64,000 bases of DNA, from the NCBI RefSeq assembly GCF_019430945.1, contig NZ_JAHYCB010000013.1, positions 62,001 to 126,000 on the forward strand, in the 5' to 3' direction. This document shows, piece by piece, positions 43,684 to 51,979 of this stretch. The position numbers and the translations under genes were made by a program. The stretch comes from Neorhizobium populisoli (GTDB taxonomy: Bacteria; Pseudomonadota; Alphaproteobacteria; Rhizobiales; Rhizobiaceae). The notes under the pieces were generated by a model, which saw only the letters and a list, made by a program, of their open reading frames with translations, did not search any database and was not told the DNA's origin. The stretch's first letter is position 1; every line of letters starts with the position of its first letter.

Positions 43684-44487
43684 TTGAGCCATTTTGCCGA
43701 AGCAAGAATTCTTGTCGTGGACGACGAACCAGATGTCTTGGCGGCGTATGGGAGCGTTTTCAGCGGCATCGTCGCGAAAGCCGAAGATGAACTCGAGACG
43801 ATCGCAAATACGCTGTTCGAGTCCGCTTCGACAAAGCCAAAGACATCGACAACTGTCGCGGGTGTTGATCTCTGTCGGCAAGGCGAAGAAGCACTCCGGT
43901 GGATTGAAGCAAGACAAGACGAGAAAAGCCAATATCCAATCGCATTTATCGACATGCGTATCCCGCCTGGCATAAATGGCCTCGAAACAGCCAAGCGGTT
44001 GCGGCAGATCAGCCCGGATATCAACATCGTCGTTGTCACTGGCTACTCCGATCATCCGCCGCACCAGCTTGCTGCCGAAGTGGGTGGCGCCGATCGACTC
44101 TTCTATCTTGTCAAGCCGTTCAATCCCGATGAGCTGCTCCAGCTGGCAACCGCGCTGATCCACAGATGGAACTCGGAGAGAATGGCCGCTGCTGCTTCGT
44201 CTGAGAGGGAGGCGAGAACGCTCGAACTTGAGAGAGAGATCGCCCAGCTTCGCGCACAAGTGAATGCAAAGCCAGAACCGGCCGTTTCGAACGGCGTCAT
44301 AATCGATCGCCTTGATTCCCAATCGGCGCTACCACCGCCGCAGGCGAAGGACGTCGCTTTCCGCGAAGGTAGAGCGGCGTACGGCCGCAGGGATGGGCTT
44401 GCGTTCTGCCCATACAGTGCGTTGAAGCAGCCTGAACTTTTCTTGTCTTGGGTCGCCGGCTATCGCTCGCTTGATAACGACGTTTAA
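43684..44487 (+). CDS. Response regulator with C-terminal RMF-like tail
   Basis: 267 residues, TTG start with AAGAGGAC upstream. The receiver domain shares the insert of the preceding gene; its phosphoacceptor Asp is near residue 89 (FIDMRIPPG) and Lys in LVKPF near 142. A coiled coil (SEREARTLELEREIAQLRAQ) follows. The last 45 residues read AFREGRAAYGRRDGLAFCPY, then a segment ending WVAGYRSLDND. The G-x3-G...CPY...W-x2-GW/Y pattern resembles ribosome modulation factor/CrpP-type sequences. This suggests an output acting on ribosomes; that is inference. Third gene of the kinase operon. Confidence 0.85.
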   Translation: MSHFAEARILVVDDEPDVLAAYGSVFSGIVAKAEDELETIANTLFESASTKPKTSTTVAGVDLCRQGEEALRWIEARQDEKSQYPIAFIDMRIPPGINGLETAKRLRQISPDINIVVVTGYSDHPPHQLAAEVGGADRLFYLVKPFNPDELLQLATALIHRWNSERMAAAASSEREARTLELEREIAQLRAQVNAKPEPAVSNGVIIDRLDSQSALPPPQAKDVAFREGRAAYGRRDGLAFCPYSALKQPELFLSWVAGYRSLDNDV

Positions 44488-44589
44488 ATCTATTTAGTTT
44501 TAAAACCCACGACTTCAGGATTTCAACCTGCATGGGAATCTTGTTGACAACTCTCCGATCACGAGCCCTGAGGGAGACTGCAAATGAGA

Positions 44590-44610
44590 AGGGCGCCACG
44601 GTGGCGCCCC
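44590..44610. terminator. Hairpin at the end of the broken stress gene
   Basis: GGGCGCCA and TGGCGCCC form an 8-bp stem with a 3-nt loop, followed on the minus strand by TTCTCATTTG. It mirrors the terminator of the intact paralogue at 25765. Confidence 0.65.
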
Positions 44611-44622
44611 TCGTGGGGTGTG

Positions 44623-45000
44623 TTAGAGGCCGGTGCGACGATATCGCAGCCGTTCCTGCTCGATTTGGTGGTATGGTATGGGTCGAGGGTGTCGTCGAAT
44701 CGTGTCCATCCCTGCTGCTCGTAGGGGGTGCGGCGCTCCACCGTATCGACCCAGTCCGAGCGCTTCCGGATAGCCTCTGCTTCTGATGCCAGAGCTACAT
44801 TCGAGCCTGCGGCCCCACCAGCGACGGCGCCGGCTGCAGCACCCGCAGCGGTCGCCGCGAGCTAACCAGCTGCCACAACCGGGCCAACGCCTGGAATGGC
44901 CATCAGGCCAAGACCTGTGAGTAGGCCGCCCGCACCACCGACCACCGCGCCGATCCCAGCGCCAGCAACCTCGGCTGCATCGATTCTCAATGCCACTTAA
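44623..45000 (-). pseudogene. Broken paralogue of the Gly-zipper stress protein
   Basis: The minus strand reads AGIGAVVGGAGGLLTGLGLM and AIPGVGPVVAAG, then TAG where the intact gene at 25155 has TGG, then LAATAAGAAAGAVAGGAAG. A deletion removes the segment after the zipper, and a frame change precedes WVDTVERRTPYEQQGWTRFD and DDTLDPYH. The start is lost. Nearly word-for-word agreement with the 25155 protein shows a duplication followed by decay. Confidence 0.85.
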
Positions 45001-45623
45001 CCCAGTGGCGGCGGAACCACACGAACATCTACCATTTCCCAGCATATTCAGCATTGCAAATGTAGACGTCAGGTTCCGGCTACCACTGCACCAGGCGTTC
45101 GTTCACGGCAGAAGGCCGTGTTACCGAACTGCCGCACTATAAGCGCCTGCCGCTCCCCCATCCGTGCGAATAAGCCTTCACCTTCCCCTCGACCCTGCTG
45201 GGAAATGTTGTCGTACAGCCAGGCTGCGTCTGTCTCTTTGCTCGGGCTGCGGACCCTGAGAGAGCGCTATGGCTTGCGGGGCGCCGCCTACGAGCCGGAT
45301 CGTTTTGAGCGCTGCCGCTATCGGAAGAGCCCTGCAGACTGCGCGGGCTGTTACGCTGTTAGGTCGAATACCGTGCCCGCGAACAAGGATCTGAGTCAGG
45401 GTGCTGCAATATCGCCTTTGCCAGCGCCACCACACACCGGGCGAACCCATTCCGATATGTAACCGTCACCAGCACCGAAGTCAGTAATGGCATTGACCTT
45501 TCTTCGCCAACGATATTCTGGAAAGTCGGAACGTTGTCGTCGTTCGACCAGTCCAACTGCTGTTGCTCCGGGTTAAGTTTGATAGGGATCCTTCCTTTTT
45601 TGGTAGCCAGACTTTCCGCCTTT
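45001..45623. other. Gap with no supported gene
   Basis: Open frames on both strands are not protein-like. It ends at a possible EcfG-type promoter. Confidence 0.5.
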
Positions 45624-45648
45624 GGAACTTTTCACGAATTTCTCGCTT
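45624..45648 (+). promoter_or_regulatory. Possible EcfG-type promoter (weaker -10)
   Basis: GGAAC, 17 nt, CTT (that is, GGAAC-N18-TT), 33 nt before the gene at 45682. Confidence 0.5.
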
Positions 45649-45681
45649 AGGAATACCCTTCGGCATCAATCGGAGCAGGCA

Positions 45682-45966
45682 ATGGAAAGGCGACGTAGGG
45701 AACAACTCAACGGTTGGGAGCAGGAGCTAGCGGACAGCATGTTGAATAACCTTCACCGGCATCTCGAAACGCTCCGCATGATCCACGAAGGTACGCGCAT
45801 CGTCTTACCTGAAATAGGTGACGTTACTCGGGAGGAAGAGCGAAAGGCCGAATGGTTAGTAGCGCACTATAAAGCTGCGCTGTTTCGGATCGAGTACAAC
45901 TTGAGCAACGACAATGACCCACCGATGGACGAAGAACTTGGCGATCTGATCGCGGGAGAATGGTGA
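45682..45966 (+). CDS. Small hypothetical helical protein
   Basis: 94 residues, acidic and helical: RRREQLNGWEQELADSMLNN, HRHLETLRMIHEGTRIVLPE, AEWLVAHYKAALFRIEYNLS. No domain recognised. The ATG at 45682 is preceded by GGAGCAGGC. The next gene starts in its stop codon (TGATG), so both are translated together. Confidence 0.6.
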   Translation: MERRRREQLNGWEQELADSMLNNLHRHLETLRMIHEGTRIVLPEIGDVTREEERKAEWLVAHYKAALFRIEYNLSNDNDPPMDEELGDLIAGEW

Positions 45967-46151
45967 TGGGCGAGAGAAGCGAAGTTGATCAGCGAGCGAT
46001 CGACCGCCTTACCAATTCGATTGAAGCAGCCATCGCCGCGGCTACAACCGACGGCCTAACTGACCTGGAGGTTTGCGAGTACGCGTTACAAATCGTTTCA
46101 ATGATCCGCAACCGCTTGAATGCGGACAAGCATGTTAAAGGTGCCCATTAA
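45966..46151 (+). CDS. Small hypothetical helical protein
   Basis: 61 residues: MGERSEVDQRAIDRLTNSIE, then AIAAATTDGLTDLEVCEYAL and SMIRNRLN. Soluble; no known family. ATG 45966 overlaps the upstream stop by one base; ATG 45960 is possible. Probably functions with its partner. Confidence 0.55.
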   Translation: MGERSEVDQRAIDRLTNSIEAAIAAATTDGLTDLEVCEYALQIVSMIRNRLNADKHVKGAH

Positions 46152-46171
46152 CCCGCCGCGCGCCCTGTCTT

Positions 46172-46196
46172 GGAACAAAACCGGCTGACTTGACTT
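46172..46196 (+). promoter_or_regulatory. Possible EcfG-type promoter (weaker -10)
   Basis: GGAAC, 17 nt, CTT, 27 nt before the DUF6894 gene. Confidence 0.5.
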
Positions 46197-46223
46197 CGCT
46201 CTCCGTAACCATAGGAGTGAGTA

Positions 46224-46469
46224 ATGGCCCGGTTCTTTTTTGACGTTATTAACGGTCACGGCTTGCACCGTGATAACGATGGTGTTGAGCTTGAGGGACC
46301 GGATCAAGTGCGAGGCGAAGTTTCGCGGATTCTTACAGAGATCGCTCGTGACGAACTGCCCTCTGATAGCACCGTCCATATACAGGTCAATGTCCGCGAC
46401 GATGTCGGTCTAGACATTTACAACGGCGAACTGTTCTTTCGGGGTGGTTGGACGCAACGAACACAGTAG
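46224..46469 (+). CDS. DUF6894 family protein
   Basis: 81 residues: MARFFFDVINGHGLHRDNDG, VELEGPDQVRGEVSRILTEI and VHIQVNVRDDVGLDIYNGEL. This is the short beta-alpha-beta fold of DUF6894 proteins, which are numerous in Rhizobiales and have no known function. Ribosome site AGGAGTGAG. Monocistronic. Confidence 0.75.
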   Translation: MARFFFDVINGHGLHRDNDGVELEGPDQVRGEVSRILTEIARDELPSDSTVHIQVNVRDDVGLDIYNGELFFRGGWTQRTQ

Positions 46470-46948
46470 TCGCCTCTGCGTGCTCATGCTACCGCTGCAC
46501 TTTGCAAGAGCGCGCAACGTATGACCATAACAACCGCTTCCGATGCATCGGCAGTGCCTACGGCGTTATGCTCACTTATAGCGGGTCGATCCGAGCGCTC
46601 GCTGCCGTTTACTGTCAATTTTAGCGGCGACGTCATCTCATGAGCGTATTCGAAGAGTGGCTAATAGCTAATTCGCTTGAGCGTGTAGAATTGACGGCGG
46701 TTTAGCACGCTGTCCGGGATGCCAAAGGCAAGAGGAAAGCTGACGATGGCGGCTTGATCGGACAAATCCTCATGTCGACTAGTGCGTGCCTCTTCTCCTA
46801 CGGCATGCTCGACCGCATTGTTGAGTACGCTTAATCGAAAGCAGGCCGCCGCTCGGACATCTACGCTCGCGCGAAAATCGCATTCTTCGTTCTTACAAAT
46901 GCTGGCTGCTTTGAAACGGTTTCTCAGCGCGTGAGGATAATTGAATGC
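46470..46948. other. Gap with no supported gene
   Basis: Frames are short and interrupted; nothing recognised on either strand. Confidence 0.5.
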
Positions 46949-47749
46949 CTATTTCGGCGCAGAACCGGGTTCCGTCAATTTTCGATGCTGTGCCGCCAGC
47001 GCGCCGGCTGGTGTTACGTTGGCAACAGCTGTCTGCAGTTTGTTCTTCCAGCCACTGACGACGTCGCCCTCCCCGTTCATCATCGCGTCAAACCCTGTTC
47101 TCGCAACATCTGCCGGATCATCTTTTTCCTGGGCGTTGATGGCAGTGTCGAGCATATCCGCCTTTCGAAATATGTCCGTCTCGGTAACGCCCGGCATCAG
47201 GCAGGTCACGCTGACGCCGCTGTCTTTCAACTCGTTCCGAAGGGCGAAGGAGAAGCTGTTGATGAAAGCCTTGGTGCCATTATAGACGGCCTGAAATGGG
47301 CCTGGCGAAAAGCCGGCGATGGAGCCCGTCAGCATGATGCGGCCCTCCCCCCGGCTTCGCATCATATTGCCGATCTGATGGACCAGGTAGATCGTGCCGG
47401 TGACATTAGTATCAACAACGCGTCGGGCGTCATCGAAATCCTGATCGAGAAAGGCGTGACCAAGGCTGCGGCCGGCGTTTGCCATCAGCAAATCGATCGG
47501 CCACCCTGTTGAGACGATATATTCGATCAGTCGATCGACACCGGCAATGGTCGAAAGGTCTGCCTGAACCGTATCGACTGTAAAGTCACTTGTTCTCAGA
47601 CCAGCCGCAGCCTCTTCGATCTCTGGCTCATCGGCAGCAATAATGAGGTCGAAGCCCTCGCCAGCTGCGCATTTGGCGAGTTCGAAGCCGATGCCACTCG
47701 AAGCACCCGTGATAACCGCCAGGCCGCGCCGGGCTGTGCAAACTGTCAT
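46949..47749 (-). CDS. Short-chain dehydrogenase/reductase
   Basis: 266 residues. The cofactor motif TGASSGIG is near residue 15, NAG in LLMANAGRSLG, catalytic Ser in GSIAG and YxxxK in YNGTKAF. Classical SDR fold, NAD(P)H-dependent; substrate unknown. The C-terminal extension ends AAQHRKLTEPGSAPK. It is the second gene after the MBL hydrolase, 42 bp apart, and both may be driven by the site at 48744. Confidence 0.9.
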   Translation of the reverse strand: MTVCTARRGLAVITGASSGIGFELAKCAAGEGFDLIIAADEPEIEEAAAGLRTSDFTVDTVQADLSTIAGVDRLIEYIVSTGWPIDLLMANAGRSLGHAFLDQDFDDARRVVDTNVTGTIYLVHQIGNMMRSRGEGRIMLTGSIAGFSPGPFQAVYNGTKAFINSFSFALRNELKDSGVSVTCLMPGVTETDIFRKADMLDTAINAQEKDDPADVARTGFDAMMNGEGDVVSGWKNKLQTAVANVTPAGALAAQHRKLTEPGSAPK

Positions 47750-47791
47750 ATCGGTCTCCCTTCAACCGCGTCGATCATGATCCCGGACATC

Positions 47792-48682
47792 TCAGCTCAG
47801 TGTTATGTATGCCGAGCCATCCTCGACTGTCGCAGGATGGCTGACATACCGGCCTTGCTCGGGTACAGCGATGCGATCGAAGTCGCGGACCAGCGTATGC
47901 AGCTTTACGGCAAGTTCCGCACCCTGCATTGCTCTACCATGGCCGCTTATGACGAGATCGGGCTCCAGATCCGCCAACACTTCCACGGATTCTTTCGACT
48001 TGACCCAATCGATGGTAAAATAGCGTGGCGGACCGTGCAGTTGTAGCGTCTGAAACGCGGTCGCATATGCTGATTCAGCTCTTGTCGTGACGAACGCATC
48101 TCCGACGATCAGGGCCCGGTCGCGCTCACGCCACAGCGAAACATGTCCCGGCGAGTGCCCAGGCGTATGAACCCAGTGCCAACCATCCATGAAGGGAAGG
48201 CTTCCGCCGCCTGGAAGCGGCCGCAGCCGCGCGGATACATCGACGGGCTTCGTGGGTAGCAGCCCGGAAAGTCTCGCCATCAGGCCGCCGCCGACGGTAG
48301 GGTCGCCGTCTGGATAAGATGCCTTCCCGTTCAAATAAGGATGCTCCAGCTCGTGGGCGTAAACCTGCACGTCCCATTCTTCCGCGAGGTCCTCAAGCGC
48401 GCCGACATGGTCGAAATGTCCATGGGTGAGGATGATCGCAGCGGGACGTGAGGCATCACCGAAACGCTCGGCCGCCGCTTTTTTGATTGAGGCTTTCCCG
48501 CCAATGACGCCGGCGTCAATCAGGACCCAGCCACGGTCGCCGCCATCTGGCAGACCATAGAAAACGACGTTGGCCATGATAGTGCGGATATAGGCGAGGT
48601 CGGCTGCGATATTGCGGGTGCCGTCGTCACGATCGACCTCGTCGGCGCGGTCGTCTTCGCTGAGCGGAATTTGCTGGGCCAT
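47792..48682 (-). CDS. MBL-fold metallo-hydrolase
   Basis: 296 residues. The metal-binding motif HGHFDHVG is in LTHGHFDHVGALEDLA, further ligands are in HTPGHSPGHVSL and GDAF, and the last His is in ISGHGRAM. This is the metallo-beta-lactamase/glyoxalase II-type fold; the substrate is not clear. ATG 48682 follows AAGACCCTTAT without a strong site; the longer frame to 48733 is not conserved-looking. Upstream is a possible EcfG-type promoter. Confidence 0.9.
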   Translation of the reverse strand: MAQQIPLSEDDRADEVDRDDGTRNIAADLAYIRTIMANVVFYGLPDGGDRGWVLIDAGVIGGKASIKKAAAERFGDASRPAAIILTHGHFDHVGALEDLAEEWDVQVYAHELEHPYLNGKASYPDGDPTVGGGLMARLSGLLPTKPVDVSARLRPLPGGGSLPFMDGWHWVHTPGHSPGHVSLWRERDRALIVGDAFVTTRAESAYATAFQTLQLHGPPRYFTIDWVKSKESVEVLADLEPDLVISGHGRAMQGAELAVKLHTLVRDFDRIAVPEQGRYVSHPATVEDGSAYITLS

Positions 48683-48743
48683 AAGGGTCTTTCCTGGATT
48701 CGCGGGTCCGCTGCTAAGGGAATGCGACGGCACAAGTACCTCG

Positions 48744-48768
48744 AAGCGCTAGAGCTTCGAGTAGTTCC
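48744..48768 (-). promoter_or_regulatory. Possible EcfG-type promoter (weaker -10)
   Basis: On the minus strand, GGAAC, 17 nt, CTT, 62 nt before the MBL gene. Confidence 0.45.
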
Positions 48769-49186
48769 TCAGGGAACAAGGCATCTTACCGAGATTCGAG
48801 CTGCAAATATCGTTCATTTATGAGAGGCTCGACCGAAGTTCCGACAGAGGTTCTACTCAATGCGAAAACGTACGCTTGGGCTTGCGGCCATGTAGCGTGG
48901 CGTAAGTGCCGACTGGACGATGCCACTCGGTGATCCGATAGCCTCTCATCCTGTAACGCGCAATCTGAGCTGAGGGCACTCAACCGGTACTCGGGAGCGC
49001 CTTCTCATCCTCCCGACAGCCGCCGCGCGCCACGGCTGACTTCGGGCACACGGTGGTGCACGTGCAGGGTGGAGGACCTCAGGTGGAAACTGAAGCAAAG
49101 AGGTTCAAGCACGTGCTCGTCAACGTACGGAAGCAGACGGAAGGCTCGCTTCAGACACCGAGCGGGAACGAAGCTGGCGATCCGAT
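48769..49186. other. Gap with no supported gene
   Basis: No recognisable protein or RNA gene between the divergent operons. Confidence 0.5.
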
Positions 49187-49211
49187 GGAACCCGAAGGCA
49201 AGCGGATGGTT
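49187..49211 (+). promoter_or_regulatory. EcfG-type general stress promoter
   Basis: GGAAC, 17 nt, GTT, 28 nt upstream of the small zinc-finger gene. Confidence 0.7.
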
Positions 49212-49239
49212 CCAGGGCCAGACATAGCGCGAGGACAAA

Positions 49240-49419
49240 ATGACCGCTCAAGATCCGAACGATGGAACCAGAAATCCTGAGGCTGTGCCAGAGGGCACTC
49301 CGAATTCCGGCGAGAATACTTGTCGTGCCTGTGCAGGAAAGGGTCAGGTTGATGGCAAAACTTGCCCGGAATGCGATGGATCAGGGAAGGTCGTGACGCC
49401 AGTCGGCGGTGCAGGTTGA
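49240..49419 (+). CDS. 59-residue DnaJ-type zinc-finger protein
   Basis: MTAQDPNDGTRNPEAVPEGT is followed by CRACAGKGQVDGKTCPECDG and SGKVV. Two CxxCxGxG-type knuckles (CRACAGKG and CPECDGSG) are the zinc-binding repeats of DnaJ cysteine-rich domains. Ribosome site GAGGAC. The stop overlaps the TTG/TGA at the start of the next gene. Its small size lets it escape usual length cut-offs. It may bind unfolded protein or act as a redox or zinc-storage peptide. Confidence 0.8.
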   Translation: MTAQDPNDGTRNPEAVPEGTPNSGENTCRACAGKGQVDGKTCPECDGSGKVVTPVGGAG

Positions 49420-49424
49420 TCCGA

Positions 49425-50345
49425 ATGCTGATCGGTTATCACGCGTCCCATGAGCAGTTTCCGCCCAGTCGGCTGCTCACCCTTGCAAAGGCTGCCGAGG
49501 ATGCGGGGTTCGGCGGCATCATGACATCGGACCACATTACCCCATGGAGCGAACGGCAAGCAAACTCGGGCAATAACTGGGCCTGGCTCGGTGCAGCACT
49601 TGCCGCCACGTCCCTGCCTTTCTCAAGCTTGGCAATCCCGGGCGGCTGGCGGTATCACCCCGTCGTACTCGCGCATACCATCGCCACGCTCGCGGAAATA
49701 TATCCCGACAGGCTGCGGTGGATCGCTGTCGGAAGCGGCGAGGCCCTGAATGAGGCAGTGGTTGGCAATGGCTGGCCCGATAAGACGCAGCGCAATGAGC
49801 GGCTGCTTGCCGGTACGGAGATCATCCGAGCCCTGCTTCGAGGCGACACCGTTTCAGTGCGTCACCCCTGGTTCGCCGCAGAAGACGCCAAGCTCTGGTC
49901 TCGTCCTGCCCGCTCCCCTTTGTTTTTCGGCGCCGCGCTCACTTCGGCGACGGCGGCGTGGATGGGACCCTGGGCGGACGGGTTGATCACCGGGAAACCC
50001 CGCGTTCTCCAGTTACAGGTCGCTTGGGCAACAAACAAAGAAGAGGCCCGCATCGCCGCGTGGCAAAACTGGCGCAATGCTGCTGCGCCTCCTGATTGCC
50101 TGGCTGAACTGAAGTTGCCGAGAGATTTCGATGCGGTGACACGCGGCATGGCACCTGAAGAGATTGAAGACGTGATCCCGCTCATCGTCCACGGCGAAGA
50201 GCTGCTGGCTCTCATCGGGGCGGCCGGGTCTTGCGGATTCGAAGAGATCTATATCCATAACGTCTCGCTCGACCAGGAGGGGTTCCTGTGGTTCATGGCG
50301 AGAGAGGTTATCCCGTATCTCACCAGTGACGCTCAGAACAAATGA
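49425..50345 (+). CDS. LLM-class flavin oxidoreductase
   Basis: About 306 residues, luciferase-like TIM barrel: IGYHASHEQFPPSRLLTLAK, FGGIMTSDHITPW, AWLGAALAATS, LRWIAVGSGEALNE. The GYHASHEQF start fits the FMN-dependent, non-F420 subgroup. It would oxidise or cleave an organic substrate with reduced flavin. ATG 49425 is chosen; TTG 49416, overlapping the upstream stop, is an alternative that would couple translation. Second gene of the four-gene operon. Confidence 0.85.
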   Translation: MLIGYHASHEQFPPSRLLTLAKAAEDAGFGGIMTSDHITPWSERQANSGNNWAWLGAALAATSLPFSSLAIPGGWRYHPVVLAHTIATLAEIYPDRLRWIAVGSGEALNEAVVGNGWPDKTQRNERLLAGTEIIRALLRGDTVSVRHPWFAAEDAKLWSRPARSPLFFGAALTSATAAWMGPWADGLITGKPRVLQLQVAWATNKEEARIAAWQNWRNAAAPPDCLAELKLPRDFDAVTRGMAPEEIEDVIPLIVHGEELLALIGAAGSCGFEEIYIHNVSLDQEGFLWFMAREVIPYLTSDAQNK

Positions 50346-50376
50346 AACTTTCACTTTCGCAAAATGGAAGGAAAAC

Positions 50377-51405
50377 ATGATGTCAGAGCGGCAGACATGG
50401 TTGTGCCTATCTGGCGGCAATGCGCTCGGAGCCTATCAGGCTGGCGCAATCCAGGCATTGCTCGAAGCGGGCGTCGCGTTCGATCGAGTAGCGGGTGCCT
50501 CCATTGGTGCCGTGAACGGTGCGCTTATCGTCGGGAACCATCCGCAAGACCGGGTCGCGCGGCTGAACGATTTCTGGCGGGTGGCAACCGAAACATTATC
50601 ATTCATCAGCCACCATGGGCCGTTTCACCAAGCCGCGAGGATGCGCGCGGCGGTGCAAGCGCTTCTTACAGGTAACCCCGGACTATTCCGACCATCTCTC
50701 CCTGGCTTGTGGTCGCTGCTGCCCCTTGGGCCCACAACAGACAGTCTCTTCGAGGCCAGCCAACAACGGAAAACACTGCAAGCCTTGATCGACTTTGACC
50801 TCATCAACCACAGCAGCAGCGAGCTCCACGTTACAGCTGTGGATACCGAAACCGGAGAAGACGTTGACTTCCTGAATCGCGGTGACGGTCTCACGGTCGA
50901 GCACATCATGGCCAGCACGGCCTTCCCTTTTACTTTTCCGCTGGTCGAGATAGACGGACGGCACTGCGCCGACCCGGGATTGTCGGCAAACCTTCCACTT
51001 GCCTCTCTGTTTTTTCCTCGGCCGGAGCAGGAGGTCGTTTGCATTTGCCTTGACTTGTTTCGAGGTCCTGGACTTGTTCCCCATTCTCTCGATCAAACTC
51101 TTCGCCGCACGATCGACATCGTTTTCGCGAGCCAGAGCCGCCACGCGATCTTGGCAACAAAAAACATTATGCAGGCATCCGCAGGTATCGACGTCACGCT
51201 TATCCATTCGGCCTATGGCGGCGCCGATGAAATCGGGTTGAAGATGATCGATTATTCGGCGGGTTCGATCAGGATGCGAAGGGATGCAGGCTATCGCGAA
51301 GGACAGCATCTCGCTCGGGCTATCGGAGATATGCCTGCGCGGAGGCAGACGTTCGATATCTGGCGGACAGAAATCGAGGGATCCTTAAGGTACTGGGACC
51401 TATGA
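50377..51405 (+). CDS. Patatin-like phospholipase
   Basis: 342 residues. An oxyanion region SGGNALGAYQAGAIQALLEA, nucleophile motif GASIG (GxSxG) near residue 43 and a catalytic Asp in CADPGLSANLP form the Ser-Asp dyad of patatins. The C-terminal part has the DUF3734-like extension seen in longer bacterial patatins. Cytoplasmic or membrane-associated lipid acyl hydrolase. ATG 50377 follows GGAAGGAAAAC; a second ATG follows directly. Its stop overlaps the next start (ATGA). Confidence 0.9.
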   Translation: MMSERQTWLCLSGGNALGAYQAGAIQALLEAGVAFDRVAGASIGAVNGALIVGNHPQDRVARLNDFWRVATETLSFISHHGPFHQAARMRAAVQALLTGNPGLFRPSLPGLWSLLPLGPTTDSLFEASQQRKTLQALIDFDLINHSSSELHVTAVDTETGEDVDFLNRGDGLTVEHIMASTAFPFTFPLVEIDGRHCADPGLSANLPLASLFFPRPEQEVVCICLDLFRGPGLVPHSLDQTLRRTIDIVFASQSRHAILATKNIMQASAGIDVTLIHSAYGGADEIGLKMIDYSAGSIRMRRDAGYREGQHLARAIGDMPARRQTFDIWRTEIEGSLRYWDL

Positions 51406-51953
51406 CGGACGAGCAGCGCATACCCGCAACAGTGATTGGCAGAGCCAGTCAATTCCCGCCAGCGACAGAGGAATGGTTTCAGACGCTTGAGCCAGTCCGT
51501 GCTCAAGAAATGATCGGGCTGTGGCAGGGCGCGGGTATGCCTTCAGGACATCCGCTCGATGGCGTTCTCGAAAATCTCGGATGGTTCGGAAAGCAATTTC
51601 ATGCGGACATGCGAGCCGACGCTCTGTTGTTCCAGGGCAGGCCTGGCCGGCTCGTAGCGATCGATCCCGCTTTAATTCCCCTGCGCTTAGCACTGCGTTT
51701 TTCGGCATTCGGCCGGACCTTCATTGCAAGGAACTGGTTCTCGTATCTTCGAAGAGCCCTCCGGGCACAAGGCACCACGGCATCGCTCCACGGCGGCGAC
51801 AAAAGCCAATTTCAGACAGCCGTCATGGCGTACGACAGGCTGCCGATCGCCGATCATTTCCGGTGGACAGGTGAGGACGAGGTTGCCGGAATGATGGTGG
51901 TCGAGGGTGATCGGCGGCGATACTTCTTCGGGCTGAAGCGCGTCGGTGTCTGA
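51402..51953 (+). CDS. DUF4334/GXWXG protein
   Basis: 183 residues: EMIGLWQGAGMPSGHPLDGV is the GxWxG-type motif. FHADMRADALLF and AFGRTFIARNW, then TVMAYDRLPIADHFRW (near-exact), match the DUF4334 half, and VEGDRRRYFFGLKRV closes it. The family is lipocalin-like and of unknown ligand. It ends the stress operon and is coupled to patatin by an ATGA overlap, so its ligand may be a product of the phospholipase. Confidence 0.85.
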   Translation: MTDEQRIPATVIGRASQFPPATEEWFQTLEPVRAQEMIGLWQGAGMPSGHPLDGVLENLGWFGKQFHADMRADALLFQGRPGRLVAIDPALIPLRLALRFSAFGRTFIARNWFSYLRRALRAQGTTASLHGGDKSQFQTAVMAYDRLPIADHFRWTGEDEVAGMMVVEGDRRRYFFGLKRVGV

Positions 51954-51979
51954 TCACCTGGAAGGCCGGACCTCATGGT

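Noticed and set aside
49053..49280. 75-residue frame upstream of the zinc-finger gene
   Set aside because: It covers the EcfG-type promoter and overlaps the zinc-finger gene in another frame without protein-like features.
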